From contig JBLHLC010000010.1 in NCBI GenBank assembly GCA_047619685.1, positions 53,807 to 117,806 on the forward strand: a DNA stretch of 64,000 bases. The letters run 5' to 3'. Made by a program: the position numbers and the translations under genes. The first letter of the stretch is position 1. Each line of letters starts with the position of its first letter. Positions 36,720 through 44,200 of the stretch are shown here, piece after piece. This DNA is from JABDJZ01 sp047619685. Lineage in GTDB: Bacteria; Bacteroidota; Rhodothermia; Rhodothermales; UBA10348. A model generated the notes under the pieces. It was not told the origin of the DNA. It searched no databases and saw only the letters and a list, made by a program, of their open reading frames with translations.

Positions 36720-37829
36720 CTAGTAGTCGGGAGAACGGACGCCGAGGACTTCTGCGATCTTGTTTGATGAAGCGAAGGAGCGAGTAGAACCAGACCTTCG
36801 ATCGATCTCCAGTACCTCGCGGCTTGCTGGGCCGCGATCCTCGACCGCCCTTCGATCAAAGAGGATGGTATTGCCATTGGGGCCCCATCGTGGGTTGTCA
36901 TCCCAGTAGGTTCCCGAGGTGTGTATCACCAGGTGGTCTCCGTCTAGGCTTGACTCCATGATTCTTGATCCAGCCAGGCTTGAGTCGTGCTGAGCAAAAA
37001 CGAGAAGGCCCAAGTCCGGCTCCCAGTCAAAGCTGAACGCGACTTGCGTATTGATTCCATGGCTATTGACGTACGCCAGATATGGATTCCCGACGGGGGC
37101 TATCGCCCCCCCTCTATACGTGTAAATGCCATTCCTTACACTCTCGCCACCGGCGAATACGAGGAGCGTGCCCTCGCCTAGATCCGCCAGCACTTGTAGG
37201 GAGTAGATGTCTTCTCCAACTCTTTCCTTCGTGGAATCGCTCAAATTATAGGACCATGAGCGGCTCTCGGCGCCAAAGGGATTGAACAGGTTGTAATAAA
37301 AACCGCCTCCTCCCAGAGACCAGACAGGATCAGAGCCAAACAAGGGGTCACTCTCCCCTCCGGCCCCCACGACAAGAAGTGGCGACGGACGCTTGCTCTC
37401 TAGATCGAGTAAGACCAGTCGAGGGGCGTGCGATGATCCTTGATCAAAACTCTCGAAAACGAGCTGAAGCCTGTCAGGCGAGAATAGTGGCCTCTGCGTC
37501 CGTCTGGACGGCGGGGTGAGGAATTCCGTTATCTCCCTTTTCTGGTAACTCGCGAGCGCAATCCTCTGATAAACCGCACCGGTTCCTTCCGGATCGGGCA
37601 CCAGGGCGACCAACGCTACTGGGCCACGCGAAGCGCCATCCTCGTCACCCCCCAACATGAAGCTACAGCCTGTCGAAGCGAGAGCCGCCAACGAAATAAT
37701 CAGCGCAAACTGGTTAAGGGTTTTCCCCTTACGTCTGGTGGGATTGGCGCCTCTTCCGCATTGACTCCATGACGAGAACGCCGCTCGCCTTTTCGATGAC
37801 CTCGTCCGAGTCAAGGGTTCTTCGTTCAT
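36720..37829 (-). CDS. TolB-like beta-propeller lipoprotein
   Basis: A 369-residue predicted lipoprotein. A basic N-terminal region is followed by FALIISLAALASTGC with the lipobox cysteine at about 55. The body contains repeats of the PD40/TolB type (RPLFSPDRLQLVFESFD, DDNPRWGPNGNTILFDRR, DPVWSLGGGGFYYNL), consistent with a six-bladed propeller. Such proteins bind partners or ligands rather than catalyse. The n-region is unusually long if the ATG at 37829 is the start; TTG at 37814 is an alternative. It stands alone in the accessory region. Confidence 0.65.
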   Translation of the reverse strand: MNEEPLTRTRSSKRRAAFSSWSQCGRGANPTRRKGKTLNQFALIISLAALASTGCSFMLGGDEDGASRGPVALVALVPDPEGTGAVYQRIALASYQKREITEFLTPPSRRTQRPLFSPDRLQLVFESFDQGSSHAPRLVLLDLESKRPSPLLVVGAGGESDPLFGSDPVWSLGGGGFYYNLFNPFGAESRSWSYNLSDSTKERVGEDIYSLQVLADLGEGTLLVFAGGESVRNGIYTYRGGAIAPVGNPYLAYVNSHGINTQVAFSFDWEPDLGLLVFAQHDSSLAGSRIMESSLDGDHLVIHTSGTYWDDNPRWGPNGNTILFDRRAVEDRGPASREVLEIDRRSGSTRSFASSNKIAEVLGVRSPDY

Positions 37830-37959
37830 AGGTTTTCATTTGGCTGATGTCGGAAATGGGTGAAGCGGGTCTGAGCACTCTCCAACTGTACCCACGTCGT
37901 TCCAGGTCCCAGCTCCATGTGGCCGAGCTGGTAGAGTGGGCGCTCGTTGATCCGCCGTG

Positions 37960-38084
37960 CGTCACTTCCTGGAGGGGCGTTCTCCTGGGCGTCTTTGGAA
38001 CAGGCCCCCAAGGCCCGGAACCACCTTAGTTTCCCTCGCCGTTCCTCCAGCCCAGGAGGACGCCCCTCCAGGCCAGGGCACAAC
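37960..38084. repeat. Hairpin repeat element, copy C (inverted)
   Basis: Read on the minus strand this matches copies A and B from GTTGTGCC onward. The arms are 37968-37990 and 38050-38072, pairing over 23 bp with one mismatch. The interior shares GCTGGAGGAACGGCG with copy B. It occupies the gap between the TolB-like lipoprotein and the orphan secreted protein. Confidence 0.88.
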
Positions 38085-38109
38085 GTCCGGACGTGGATGG
38101 TGGCTCAGG

Positions 38110-38709
38110 TCAGGATGCGGGGTCCGCGGTAAACGTGTATCCGTATCGCCACGCACCCCAAATATCCTCGATTCGGACGCGACCGACTTCGTCAGCATCA
38201 CCTGCCTTGATCATTTCCTGGATCGGTCGGTCGGGTACTCGGAGTAGCTCGGCCCGCGTCAGGGTAATGGTGACTAGCCGTCTCTGTTCGGAGACATTCG
38301 TGAATGTGAACACGATGTCCTTGTCGTCGAATGAGACGCTCACGCATCCGACTTCCTCTACACACGCAGCTTCGGGCACCGGCACCAAGAGCCTCGTGGT
38401 CCTCCGTCTCTTGCGAGATACCTCCTGAGGGGATGGCTTGGTCAAACGCAGTGCCCGCTTTGACTTGCCGGCAGTGAACAACCCGGTAAACGGAAGTCGT
38501 TCGTTGGAGCGCCAGTTGTACAGGTCAGTGAAATCGATGCGGACCCAGCTATCTCGCTCGGAGCGATTCTCCACCCAGAACTCGATCTGACCCGGGCGAT
38601 TCTCACGCTCGAACACACACAGACCATCCGGCCAGCAACTCTCGTTCATACGTTGAGCCTGTGCCGCGGCGGGAAGCAAGAAGAGGCACAGTAGAACCAG
38701 ATATTTCAT
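38110..38709 (-). CDS. Orphan secreted protein
   Basis: A 199-residue exported protein I do not recognise. The signal peptide is YLVLLCLFLLPAAAQAQ. The mature part has four cysteines in pairs (SCWPDGLC and ACVEEVGC), suggesting two disulfides. It is beta-rich with a basic patch (SRKRRRTTRLLVPVP) and a segment VSVSFDDKDIVFTFTNVSEQRRLVTITL that looks like an Ig-type sandwich. It lies between hairpin repeats, with no operon partner. Confidence 0.6.
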   Translation of the reverse strand: MKYLVLLCLFLLPAAAQAQRMNESCWPDGLCVFERENRPGQIEFWVENRSERDSWVRIDFTDLYNWRSNERLPFTGLFTAGKSKRALRLTKPSPQEVSRKRRRTTRLLVPVPEAACVEEVGCVSVSFDDKDIVFTFTNVSEQRRLVTITLTRAELLRVPDRPIQEMIKAGDADEVGRVRIEDIWGAWRYGYTFTADPAS

Positions 38710-39126
38710 GGGGTGTGGCAGTCAATGACTAAAGGAGCAGTGGCCCGATATCCACCAATATCGGTCACGACTTAAAAATACACGCCGGCGCTGGAAGGTC
38801 ACGCCCGCCGAGCGCTGGAAGGGGCCCGGGGGACGCCCCAAACAAGCCAAGCGCACAACTTCAGGCGCGAGAGAATCCACCACATGGCTACGCGGGGCCC
38901 GGGAGGACACCCGCCCGGACCTTGACGAAACGATCAACGTTTGGCCCGTTGCAACATGATGAACTGTCAAGAGGCAGTTGTCGCGAGCCATTTCAGGGAG
39001 ACGGGGAATGCAAGACAGCATGCGAGGGCAACACCCGGAATCTGAGCGCACGGGTAGAGACCGCTGGTTTCTGATGACCTACAATCCTGTGGGAAACCTG
39101 CGGCGAGCCGACCAGGAGGTGGGACA
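38710..39126. other. Gene-free region of mosaic GC-rich repeats
   Basis: No gene is supported here. 38797-38846 contains GGTCACGC, CGCCGAGC and the sequence GGGGCCCGGGGGACGCCCC, leading into AAACAAGCC, that recurs at 41693 and 41762. 38881-38930 joins the interior of that family (CACATGGCTACGCGG) to the right arm of hairpin copy B. The rest, up to the start of the asparagine-synthetase-like gene, looks unremarkable. Confidence 0.65.
38821..38930. repeat. Chimeric repeat: family-2 unit joined to the right arm of family 1
   Basis: The first part (38821-38848) is the family-2 arm. The middle (GAATCCACCACATGGCTACGCGG) is the family-2 interior. From 38896 on, the sequence is identical to the right arm and 3' flank of copy B (36281 onward) for about 34 bp. 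No left arm able to pair with this end is present nearby, so the element is a recombinant or a remnant. Confidence 0.75.
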
Positions 39127-40824
39127 GTGAGGGATTCGTGGCTCCTGGGGGCCGTGGGGTCTGCATCCCTCCTTGCCAAGATTCGACTGCTCGGCTCGTC
39201 GCTAGACGAAACCGCCCTTCTCAGTGGGCAAAACGCCATCATTCTGTCGCCTCAGCAGTCGCCAACGTGCCTGAGGCACCAGTCAGAGTCCCATCGTTTC
39301 GCTGTCAGCGGGACCGTGATGGTTGAGAATTCAGGGGGGGGGCACGAGTTGCTCGATTCCAGCGCTGCGGTAAAAGCCTTACCCCAGCTCATGGCCGGGG
39401 TGGCCCCAGGCCAGTTTGCCGGAGCATTTATTACGAGTGACGGCATCTCGCTGAAGTGCGACAACAACGGCCTTCGAAGTATCTATCTCCGTCGTGTCGC
39501 AGACGGAGTTGTGTTTTCGACTCATCTCCACCTCATCACCGAAGTCACGGGTAGCGTCTCCCTAAACTTGGAATTGTTCGGCTCGCACTGGCTGTGCCAC
39601 AATCAACTAGAGCGTGGCATATTCGTGGAGGGAGTTGAAAGGCTGTGTGGAACCGACACGATGAGCCTGTCCATGAGGGATGGCCGCCCCGAGGTCCGTC
39701 GTGCGAGTGCTTGTCCACCTCCTCTGAGCAGCGAGGGGCCATTCGATTGGTTGACTAGGTTCTTCGACGGATTCGGTCCCGAAATCTGGCTTTCACTCTC
39801 GGGCGGGCTCGATTCTCGGTTTCTTTTGTCTCTGCTGACGCAGAAGGCAGAGCGAGGCCTCGAGACATTCGTCTTTGGCGCTGATACCTCTCCCGACGTG
39901 GTTCTTGCGAAGAGGGTGGCCCAGATCGTCGGAGTGAGATGTACACACGTGAGAATGGACAATCCAGGTCAGTTGTCCCAGGACGAACTCACTAAGTACG
40001 CTCGTGACAACTGGTGTACGCCCCCCTTGCACGCGGCCGGTCATCTCACCCAATACCGCGGTCTCGCCATACCGAACGGAGCTGTTATCGTAGACGGAGG
40101 ATTCGGCGAGATCGCAAGACGCCAGTTTTATCGACGCATCGAGATACTTAGGCTCCGAGAGCGGCTGCAGTCCGTGCCTCTCGCAGCCTATCGGCGAGCC
40201 CTGGCGTTTCCGCGCGTAGATGCCTTCCGCCCGGCCGCGATCACTCAAATGAACGCGGGCATTGACGCATCCTTGAGGCTGTTTCGCGAGTGGTTGCTCG
40301 GTGTGCCCGGACCCGCACCAGAGGACGTTTTGGCAGCCACGCTTCGGCGCGAGAATTTTTTTGGACTCACACAGAGCTGGATGGATTCCCATGCACCATC
40401 AATAATGCCGCTGGCCCAAGAGCCATTTGTGTCTGGTCTCCTGAAGCTCCGGAGAAGCTCCCGCGCCGGAGGAAGTGCGTACAAGAGAAGAATCAAAAGA
40501 TGGGACACACGTCTTGCCGACCTACGCTTGGCGAAGGGTCAGTACTGCATCCCGTTCTCTCTTCCGTCGGTGTTGCACCCTCTATACACCAGAGCTGTGA
40601 CTCCACAATCCATCGAACCACCGACGTTTTGGAATACTCCGCAGGTTCGCGAACTCCTCTTCGACACAGTTCGCTCTGCGTGGGTGCGGGAGTCAGACTT
40701 ACTTGACGACCAAAAGGCGGTTCGCATCCTAGATCGGTTCTACAATGGGCATGAGGCGTCTGCGTCAGCTGCCTCTTGGCTTGGCTCGCTGCTTCTCTGG
40801 ATGAAAACAAATCATGTGAAATGA
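39127..40824 (+). CDS. Asparagine-synthetase-like amidotransferase, glutaminase site lost
   Basis: A 565-residue protein of the AsnB/beta-lactam-synthetase superfamily. The C-terminal half has the ATP-pyrophosphatase loop LSLSGGLDSRFLLSLL and a downstream ALLUP-like VIVDGGFGEIARRQFY. The N-terminal half keeps the fold of the Ntn glutaminase domain (FAGAFITSDGISLKCDNNGLRSIYLRR, VVFSTHLHLI), but the protein begins MRDS from GTG 39127, without the catalytic Cys2. It should activate a carboxylate with ATP and join it to an amine other than glutamine-derived ammonia. The substrate is unknown; no peptide precursor or biosynthetic partner lies beside it. It is probably horizontally acquired. Confidence 0.78.
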   Translation: MRDSWLLGAVGSASLLAKIRLLGSSLDETALLSGQNAIILSPQQSPTCLRHQSESHRFAVSGTVMVENSGGGHELLDSSAAVKALPQLMAGVAPGQFAGAFITSDGISLKCDNNGLRSIYLRRVADGVVFSTHLHLITEVTGSVSLNLELFGSHWLCHNQLERGIFVEGVERLCGTDTMSLSMRDGRPEVRRASACPPPLSSEGPFDWLTRFFDGFGPEIWLSLSGGLDSRFLLSLLTQKAERGLETFVFGADTSPDVVLAKRVAQIVGVRCTHVRMDNPGQLSQDELTKYARDNWCTPPLHAAGHLTQYRGLAIPNGAVIVDGGFGEIARRQFYRRIEILRLRERLQSVPLAAYRRALAFPRVDAFRPAAITQMNAGIDASLRLFREWLLGVPGPAPEDVLAATLRRENFFGLTQSWMDSHAPSIMPLAQEPFVSGLLKLRRSSRAGGSAYKRRIKRWDTRLADLRLAKGQYCIPFSLPSVLHPLYTRAVTPQSIEPPTFWNTPQVRELLFDTVRSAWVRESDLLDDQKAVRILDRFYNGHEASASAASWLGSLLLWMKTNHVK

Positions 40825-40834
40825 CGTGCGTCCC

Positions 40835-40893
40835 CGCCCACGAAGGTAACGCGCGCCGAGCATTCGCAGGGGCCTGGGGCGACCTGTATGCGC
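40835..40893. repeat. Dispersed GC-rich repeat, copy 1 of 2
   Basis: This segment (CGCCCACGAAGGTAACGCGC to GCGACCTGTATGCGC) is repeated at 41493-41556 with few changes and a 4-5-bp insertion. The core CGCCGAGC and GGGGCC blocks also occur at 38797-38830. It begins right after the asparagine-synthetase-like gene. Confidence 0.75.
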
Positions 40894-40960
40894 ATATGCT
40901 CATTAGCCGACCATAGATTCGCCATACAATGTTGCGACACAAGCCCTTATCGATCCTATT

Positions 40961-41010
40961 GCATCTGACTTTTAATCAGAGGGTCCTTGGTTCGAACCCA
41001 AGCGGGGTCA
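40961..41010 (+). repeat. 3' half of a tRNA-Lys(TTT): probable attachment-site remnant
   Basis: The 50 bases contain a complete anticodon arm (CTGACTTTTAATCAG, anticodon TTT), variable loop, T arm (CTTGG TTCGAAC CCAAG) and 3' acceptor strand (CGGGGTCA). Upstream there is no D arm and no 5' acceptor strand: no GACCCCG in the preceding 60 bases. This is not a functional tRNA gene. Integrases of phages and ICEs typically duplicate exactly this 3' portion of a tRNA at one end of the inserted DNA. Confidence 0.85.
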
Positions 41011-41178
41011 CAACAAAGCGCTCTATTTCGTGAGTAGTGGAGCGTTTGCGGATAGGACGACTCGGAACGTGGTGCAGGGCTTAGTTCGCCACCGCGAGTT
41101 CGCCCCGGGGCTAAGGGAAACCGTGGTCGAGCAACAAGGTAGTCCGGAGCGGCTTCCGTCTCGTCGCCCACCACCGCA

Positions 41179-41424
41179 ATGGACAATATCCGCTCAAGCA
41201 TTTTCGGCTTCGCTGATGAGATCTACGCTGCCAACGGGCCAATCACTCGCGTCGCTTGCTGGATCATCTCAAGAGCCGTCGGGAATGTGTTGAGAGATTC
41301 CTCAGCTGATGAGTTGACGGAACTTGGCCCAGGAGCAACGCTGGTAGTGCGAGGAAAAGGGGAGAAGACCATCGTCGTGATTAGACAGACCCGCAAAGTA
41401 GCCGCCATCTGGCCGAGCTGGTAG
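41179..41424 (+). CDS. Doubtful small ORF
   Basis: An 81-residue ORF, starting MDNIRSSIFGFADEIYAANG and ending KVAAIWPSW. The middle (GATLVVRGKGEKTIVVIRQTRKVAAI) could be a beta-strand-rich fragment, but I recognise no family. Its last 20 bases recur with one change at 37920-37939, where they do not belong to a gene. It lies in a repeat-rich region and may be a gene remnant or chance. Confidence 0.25.
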   Translation: MDNIRSSIFGFADEIYAANGPITRVACWIISRAVGNVLRDSSADELTELGPGATLVVRGKGEKTIVVIRQTRKVAAIWPSW

Positions 41425-41492
41425 ACTGGCAGGGCAGTCCGAGAGATCCGGCCTAACCAATCCAGCCAGTGACGGCTGAGTTGCCGGCCTGT

Positions 41493-41556
41493 CGCCCACG
41501 AAGGTCACGCGCGCCGAGCGTTCGCACGCAGGGGCCCGGGGCGACCTGTATGCGCG
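41493..41556. repeat. Dispersed GC-rich repeat, copy 2 of 2
   Basis: Second copy of the repeat at 40835-40893, sharing CGCCCACGAAGGT, CGCGCGCCGAGC, TTCGCA and GGCGACCTGTATGCGC. It precedes the family-2 hairpin by 60 bp. Confidence 0.75.
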
Positions 41557-41615
41557 CCTTTGCCACGCCGCCGACCTTATCGCGATCTGGCGGATGCCCC
41601 GGCGAACCCGTGTGG

Positions 41616-41788
41616 GGCTTGTTTGGGGCGTCCCCCGGGCCATTGGAGCCTGTACGACCCAACTCAGCGGTGAATCCAGCACATGGCTACGCGGGGCCCG
41701 GGGGACGCCCCAAACAAGCCATGGGCACCAGCTCGGCGGCGAATCCAGCACCTGGCTACGCGGGGCCCGGGGGACGCTCCAAACAAGC
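41616..41788. repeat. Family-2 hairpin with a tandem second unit
   Basis: The arms 41616-41641 and 41695-41720 are perfect 26-bp inverted repeats around a 53-nt interior. After 69 bp the right-arm unit is repeated (GGGGCCCGGG starts at 41693 and 41762), with one change in the arm (GACGCTCC for GACGCCCC). The arm core GGGGCGTCC..CC.GGGC and the interior CTGGCTACGCGGGGC are shared with the family-1 elements, so the families appear related. It lies at the 3' side of the choice-of-anchor V gene. Confidence 0.85.
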
Positions 41789-41805
41789 CATGGGCACAAG
41801 TTCTA

Positions 41806-42657
41806 TCAGCGAGTGACGACCAGCTGATGGCTTGCAATACGCCCGGACGTGGACTGAACCACGACCAGATAAGACCCCGGCACAAGCCCAGACACAGAAA
41901 CCGGCAGCTCATGGCTCCCCGCGCCTAGCGACGCATACCGCCGCGAGCTGACCTCACGGCCGAGGAGGTCCAGCACGCGCACGGTCAGCCCGTCAGGCGC
42001 AGGCAGGTTTAGGGCCACCATCGCTTGATCGGCGACCGGGTTCGGGTAGGCCGAAGTCACGGCGAAGTGGGATGGCAGCGGCTCGGTCTCGGTACCGGTC
42101 GCGGATTCTGCCAGCGGGTATTGCGCTGTGTAAATATGATCGCCCACCTGCGAGCCGCCGCCGTCGGCGGCATTCCCGGCGATGTAGAACATCACGATAC
42201 CGACGGGCGAGGCCGGCGCGACCCATTCGATTTCGAACGTGCGGGAGGACATTCCCGTCGGAGCGTTGGCATGGGTTACGTAGTTCTCGGAGCTGCTGGC
42301 AAATTTGGTTTGGCTTCCGACGACGAGGTTAAACCTACCAACGTGCGCCCCGGTGCTGTTGTTGATCGCACTGACCTGAAAGCCAATGCGCTGCACGCCT
42401 TCCTCCTCCACTGTGATGGACAGAGGCACTGTTTGTCCGGCCACGTAGCTCGTTTGTCCGGCCACGGAAATGGAGCCGCTACCCGAATTGGTGGTACTTC
42501 CCGAGTGACATCCTGAAGAGTTGCACGTCAATCCGCCCTCGGCAGGCGAGCCGGTGCGGCCGGGGGGTGCCCCAGTAGAATTGGTTCTGGCCTCGAACGG
42601 AATCATCAGGGCTATCAGACAGGTCGTACCGACCAGTAACACACGTTTCATGTTCAC
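41806..42657 (-). CDS. Choice-of-anchor V domain protein with T9SS type A sorting domain
   Basis: A 283-residue exported protein. Its start STGAPPGRTGSPAEGGLTCNSSGCHSG is the signature of choice-of-anchor V proteins, and a Reelin-like beta-sandwich follows. The cysteine motif is CNSSGCH, with four residues between the cysteines rather than the two usual in this family (CxxCH). The last about 85 residues (AVTSAYPNPVADQAMVALNL to IASHQLVVTR) form a standard type A T9SS sorting domain, so secretion through the type IX system and cleavage are expected. Its start overlaps the upstream lipoprotein stop by 4 bp. Confidence 0.85.
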   Translation of the reverse strand: MNMKRVLLVGTTCLIALMIPFEARTNSTGAPPGRTGSPAEGGLTCNSSGCHSGSTTNSGSGSISVAGQTSYVAGQTVPLSITVEEEGVQRIGFQVSAINNSTGAHVGRFNLVVGSQTKFASSSENYVTHANAPTGMSSRTFEIEWVAPASPVGIVMFYIAGNAADGGGSQVGDHIYTAQYPLAESATGTETEPLPSHFAVTSAYPNPVADQAMVALNLPAPDGLTVRVLDLLGREVSSRRYASLGAGSHELPVSVSGLVPGSYLVVVQSTSGRIASHQLVVTR

Positions 42658-43142
42658 TTGGTTTGTGGAGCTTTCACTTCAAAGGGATGCGCACCACCGT
42701 TCACCTTTACCGTGTACGGCCCGGGCGCGAAGCCACCCTCCAGCAGGAGATAGAAGCGGTAGGGTTTGATGACAGCGGCACACAGTGCGCCTTGGGGCCG
42801 GCGCGTGCGGAGGGTCACATTGACGATATTCCCGGCGCGGGTTTGACCCGCCTCGTGCAATTCTGTGCAGGAATCCGGGAACGCACCTTTGATGAGAACC
42901 TCGACCGCAACTGGCTCAGAAGACTCGGGCTCGGGGCGAACCCGGACGTCGTCTGTGAAGGCATCCGCGTATCGGTAGACCTCAGTGCCGTCCTCTGGCC
43001 CAATTACCGTCGTAATCCGTCCGTCCTCTTGCTCGGTGACGCGTGTGCCAAATTCTCCGTCGGGATCCGGGGTTTCCTGGCGAACGGATGTACACCCTGC
43101 CACCAGGCCAGCCGTCAGAAGTCCCAACAGAAGTGCTCTCAT
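42654..43142 (-). CDS. Small lipoprotein
   Basis: A 162-residue predicted lipoprotein with signal ALLLGLLTAGLVAGC, lipobox VAGC. The body contains an acidic segment (QETPDPDGEFGTRVTEQEDG) and a C-terminal beta-rich region (GNIVNVTLRTRRPQGALCAAVI, FAPGPYTVKVNGGAHPFEV) that resembles a small Ig-like fold. No family is recognised. It overlaps rsfS upstream (ATGA) and the choice-of-anchor V gene downstream (ATGA), so the order is LytR_C, rsfS, lipoprotein, secreted protein in one transcript. Confidence 0.7.
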   Translation of the reverse strand: MRALLLGLLTAGLVAGCTSVRQETPDPDGEFGTRVTEQEDGRITTVIGPEDGTEVYRYADAFTDDVRVRPEPESSEPVAVEVLIKGAFPDSCTELHEAGQTRAGNIVNVTLRTRRPQGALCAAVIKPYRFYLLLEGGFAPGPYTVKVNGGAHPFEVKAPQTK

Positions 43143-43591
43143 GCCCCCTCGGGGTGTAGAAGTTTGATGTCGGCCGAGGTGCCCTCGTCGCCGATTCCCT
43201 CTTGGGGCGCGTCGCCCCAGAGTCTCTCAAGGCTATAGAAGTCCCTGAGTTCCCTGTTGAAGACGTGTACGACGAGGTCCACGTAGTCCAGGAGAATCCA
43301 TTGCTTGTGCTCCAGGCCTTCTCTGTGCCACGGTTTTTCGCCGTACTTCTCGCGTATCGACTCTACCACCTCGTCGGCAATCGCCTTGACTTGGAGCTCA
43401 GATTCGCCGGTACAGACCACAAACATGTCGGCAACACCGGAAACGCCGTCCATGTCCATCACAAGTACGTCGAGCCCCTTCTTGTCCAGGGCCGCGTCAA
43501 CGGCTGCTGCAGCCAATTTTCTGACGGGATTCTGGGTTTGGCGGGTGGGGGCGTTTTCTTTACGCAGTAGTATGTTTGGAATTGAACTCAT
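43139..43591 (-). CDS. rsfS: Ribosomal silencing factor RsfS
   Basis: A 150-residue protein of the RsfS/YbeB/Iojap family that binds L14 and blocks joining of ribosomal subunits under nutrient limitation. The core GVSGVADMFVVCTGESELQVKAIADEV and the WILLDYVDLVVHVFNRELRDFYSLERLWGDAP block are diagnostic. The C-terminal tail beyond WGDAP is short and acidic. It overlaps the LytR_C gene by 4 bp, a frequent neighbour in Bacteroidota. Confidence 0.94.
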   Translation of the reverse strand: MSSIPNILLRKENAPTRQTQNPVRKLAAAAVDAALDKKGLDVLVMDMDGVSGVADMFVVCTGESELQVKAIADEVVESIREKYGEKPWHREGLEHKQWILLDYVDLVVHVFNRELRDFYSLERLWGDAPQEGIGDEGTSADIKLLHPEGA

Positions 43592-44073
43592 GGACAGGGA
43601 GTGAGGGGGCCGTCTTTTGCGGCCTCCGCGAAAGGATGAACGGCAGCGTAATCCGCGCCGATAACGATAGTAGCGTCAAAAAAATAGTCGGCCCGTATTT
43701 CCTGACGAACCCGATCTGGCCCCAGACCAACCGCCCGAGCAAGTGCCTCGGCGGCTCGAGGATTGTCCACGCGGTCCAGAATGAAGGTAGAGGACTCACC
43801 AAATGACGTATGATCGCCCTCTTCCACCACGTCAAATCCGTGGTCGCGGAGATATTCGGTCATGCGTCCGGCCAGACCCGTAACTCCGCAGCCGTTGCGG
43901 ACATCAACTTGAATGATATCACCCAGATCGCCGACTGCCCGCCCGAAAGGGGCGCGGTCGGGTCCGGTCCAGCGGACAACAAATGCGTACATAAGCGCCA
44001 CAGCCGCAAGGGCGGCTACCGCGAGCCCGATGTTCAGGCCCATGTTTCGTGCGCGCTCGGAAGCGATTCCCAT
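43588..44073 (-). CDS. LytR C-terminal domain protein
   Basis: A 161-residue protein with one N-terminal membrane span (IGLAVAALAAVALMYAFVV) and an extracytoplasmic LytR_C domain (IIQVDVRNGCGVTGLAGRMTEYLRDHGFDVVEEG, then TFILDRVDNPRAAEALARAVGL, TIVIGADY). LytR_C domains occur alone or behind LytR-CpsA-Psr domains; their ligand is unknown. It heads the operon with rsfS. Confidence 0.85.
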   Translation of the reverse strand: MGIASERARNMGLNIGLAVAALAAVALMYAFVVRWTGPDRAPFGRAVGDLGDIIQVDVRNGCGVTGLAGRMTEYLRDHGFDVVEEGDHTSFGESSTFILDRVDNPRAAEALARAVGLGPDRVRQEIRADYFFDATIVIGADYAAVHPFAEAAKDGPLTPCP

Positions 44074-44200
44074 CCGTTGCTAGGCAGATTCTCTCATGCC
44101 CATGAAACGCACGCGAGGCGGGGCGGGTCCGTGAACGTTCGACGCGCGCTTCCAGGCCGCTGTGACGCTCCGCTGAGAGCCTTTCCGACGCTGCTGGCTG

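Larger units (their letters stand above)
40825..41805. other. Largely gene-free region: repeats and a tRNA scar
   Basis: This 981-bp stretch holds two copies of a roughly 60-bp repeat (40835-40893 and 41493-41556), the tRNA-Lys 3' fragment at 40961-41010, one doubtful small ORF (41179-41424) and the family-2 hairpin and tandem repeat from 41616 to 41805. It has the look of a decayed end of an integrated element. Confidence 0.65.

Noticed and set aside
36367..36723. Plus-strand ORF of 118 codons in the gene-free region
   Set aside because: Arg/Ala/Gly-rich composition typical of non-coding GC-rich DNA, no motif, and it overlaps inverted repeats.
38700..41000. RiPP cluster around the asparagine-synthetase-like gene
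   Set aside because: I looked for short leader-peptide-like ORFs, a protease or a transporter beside it and found none that is convincing.
40900..41015. Functional tRNA-Lys
   Set aside because: The 5' acceptor strand and D arm are absent, so only a 3' fragment is called.
36133..41805. Prophage or ICE
   Set aside because: Despite the tRNA scar there is no integrase, structural, replication or conjugation gene, so no element type can be named.
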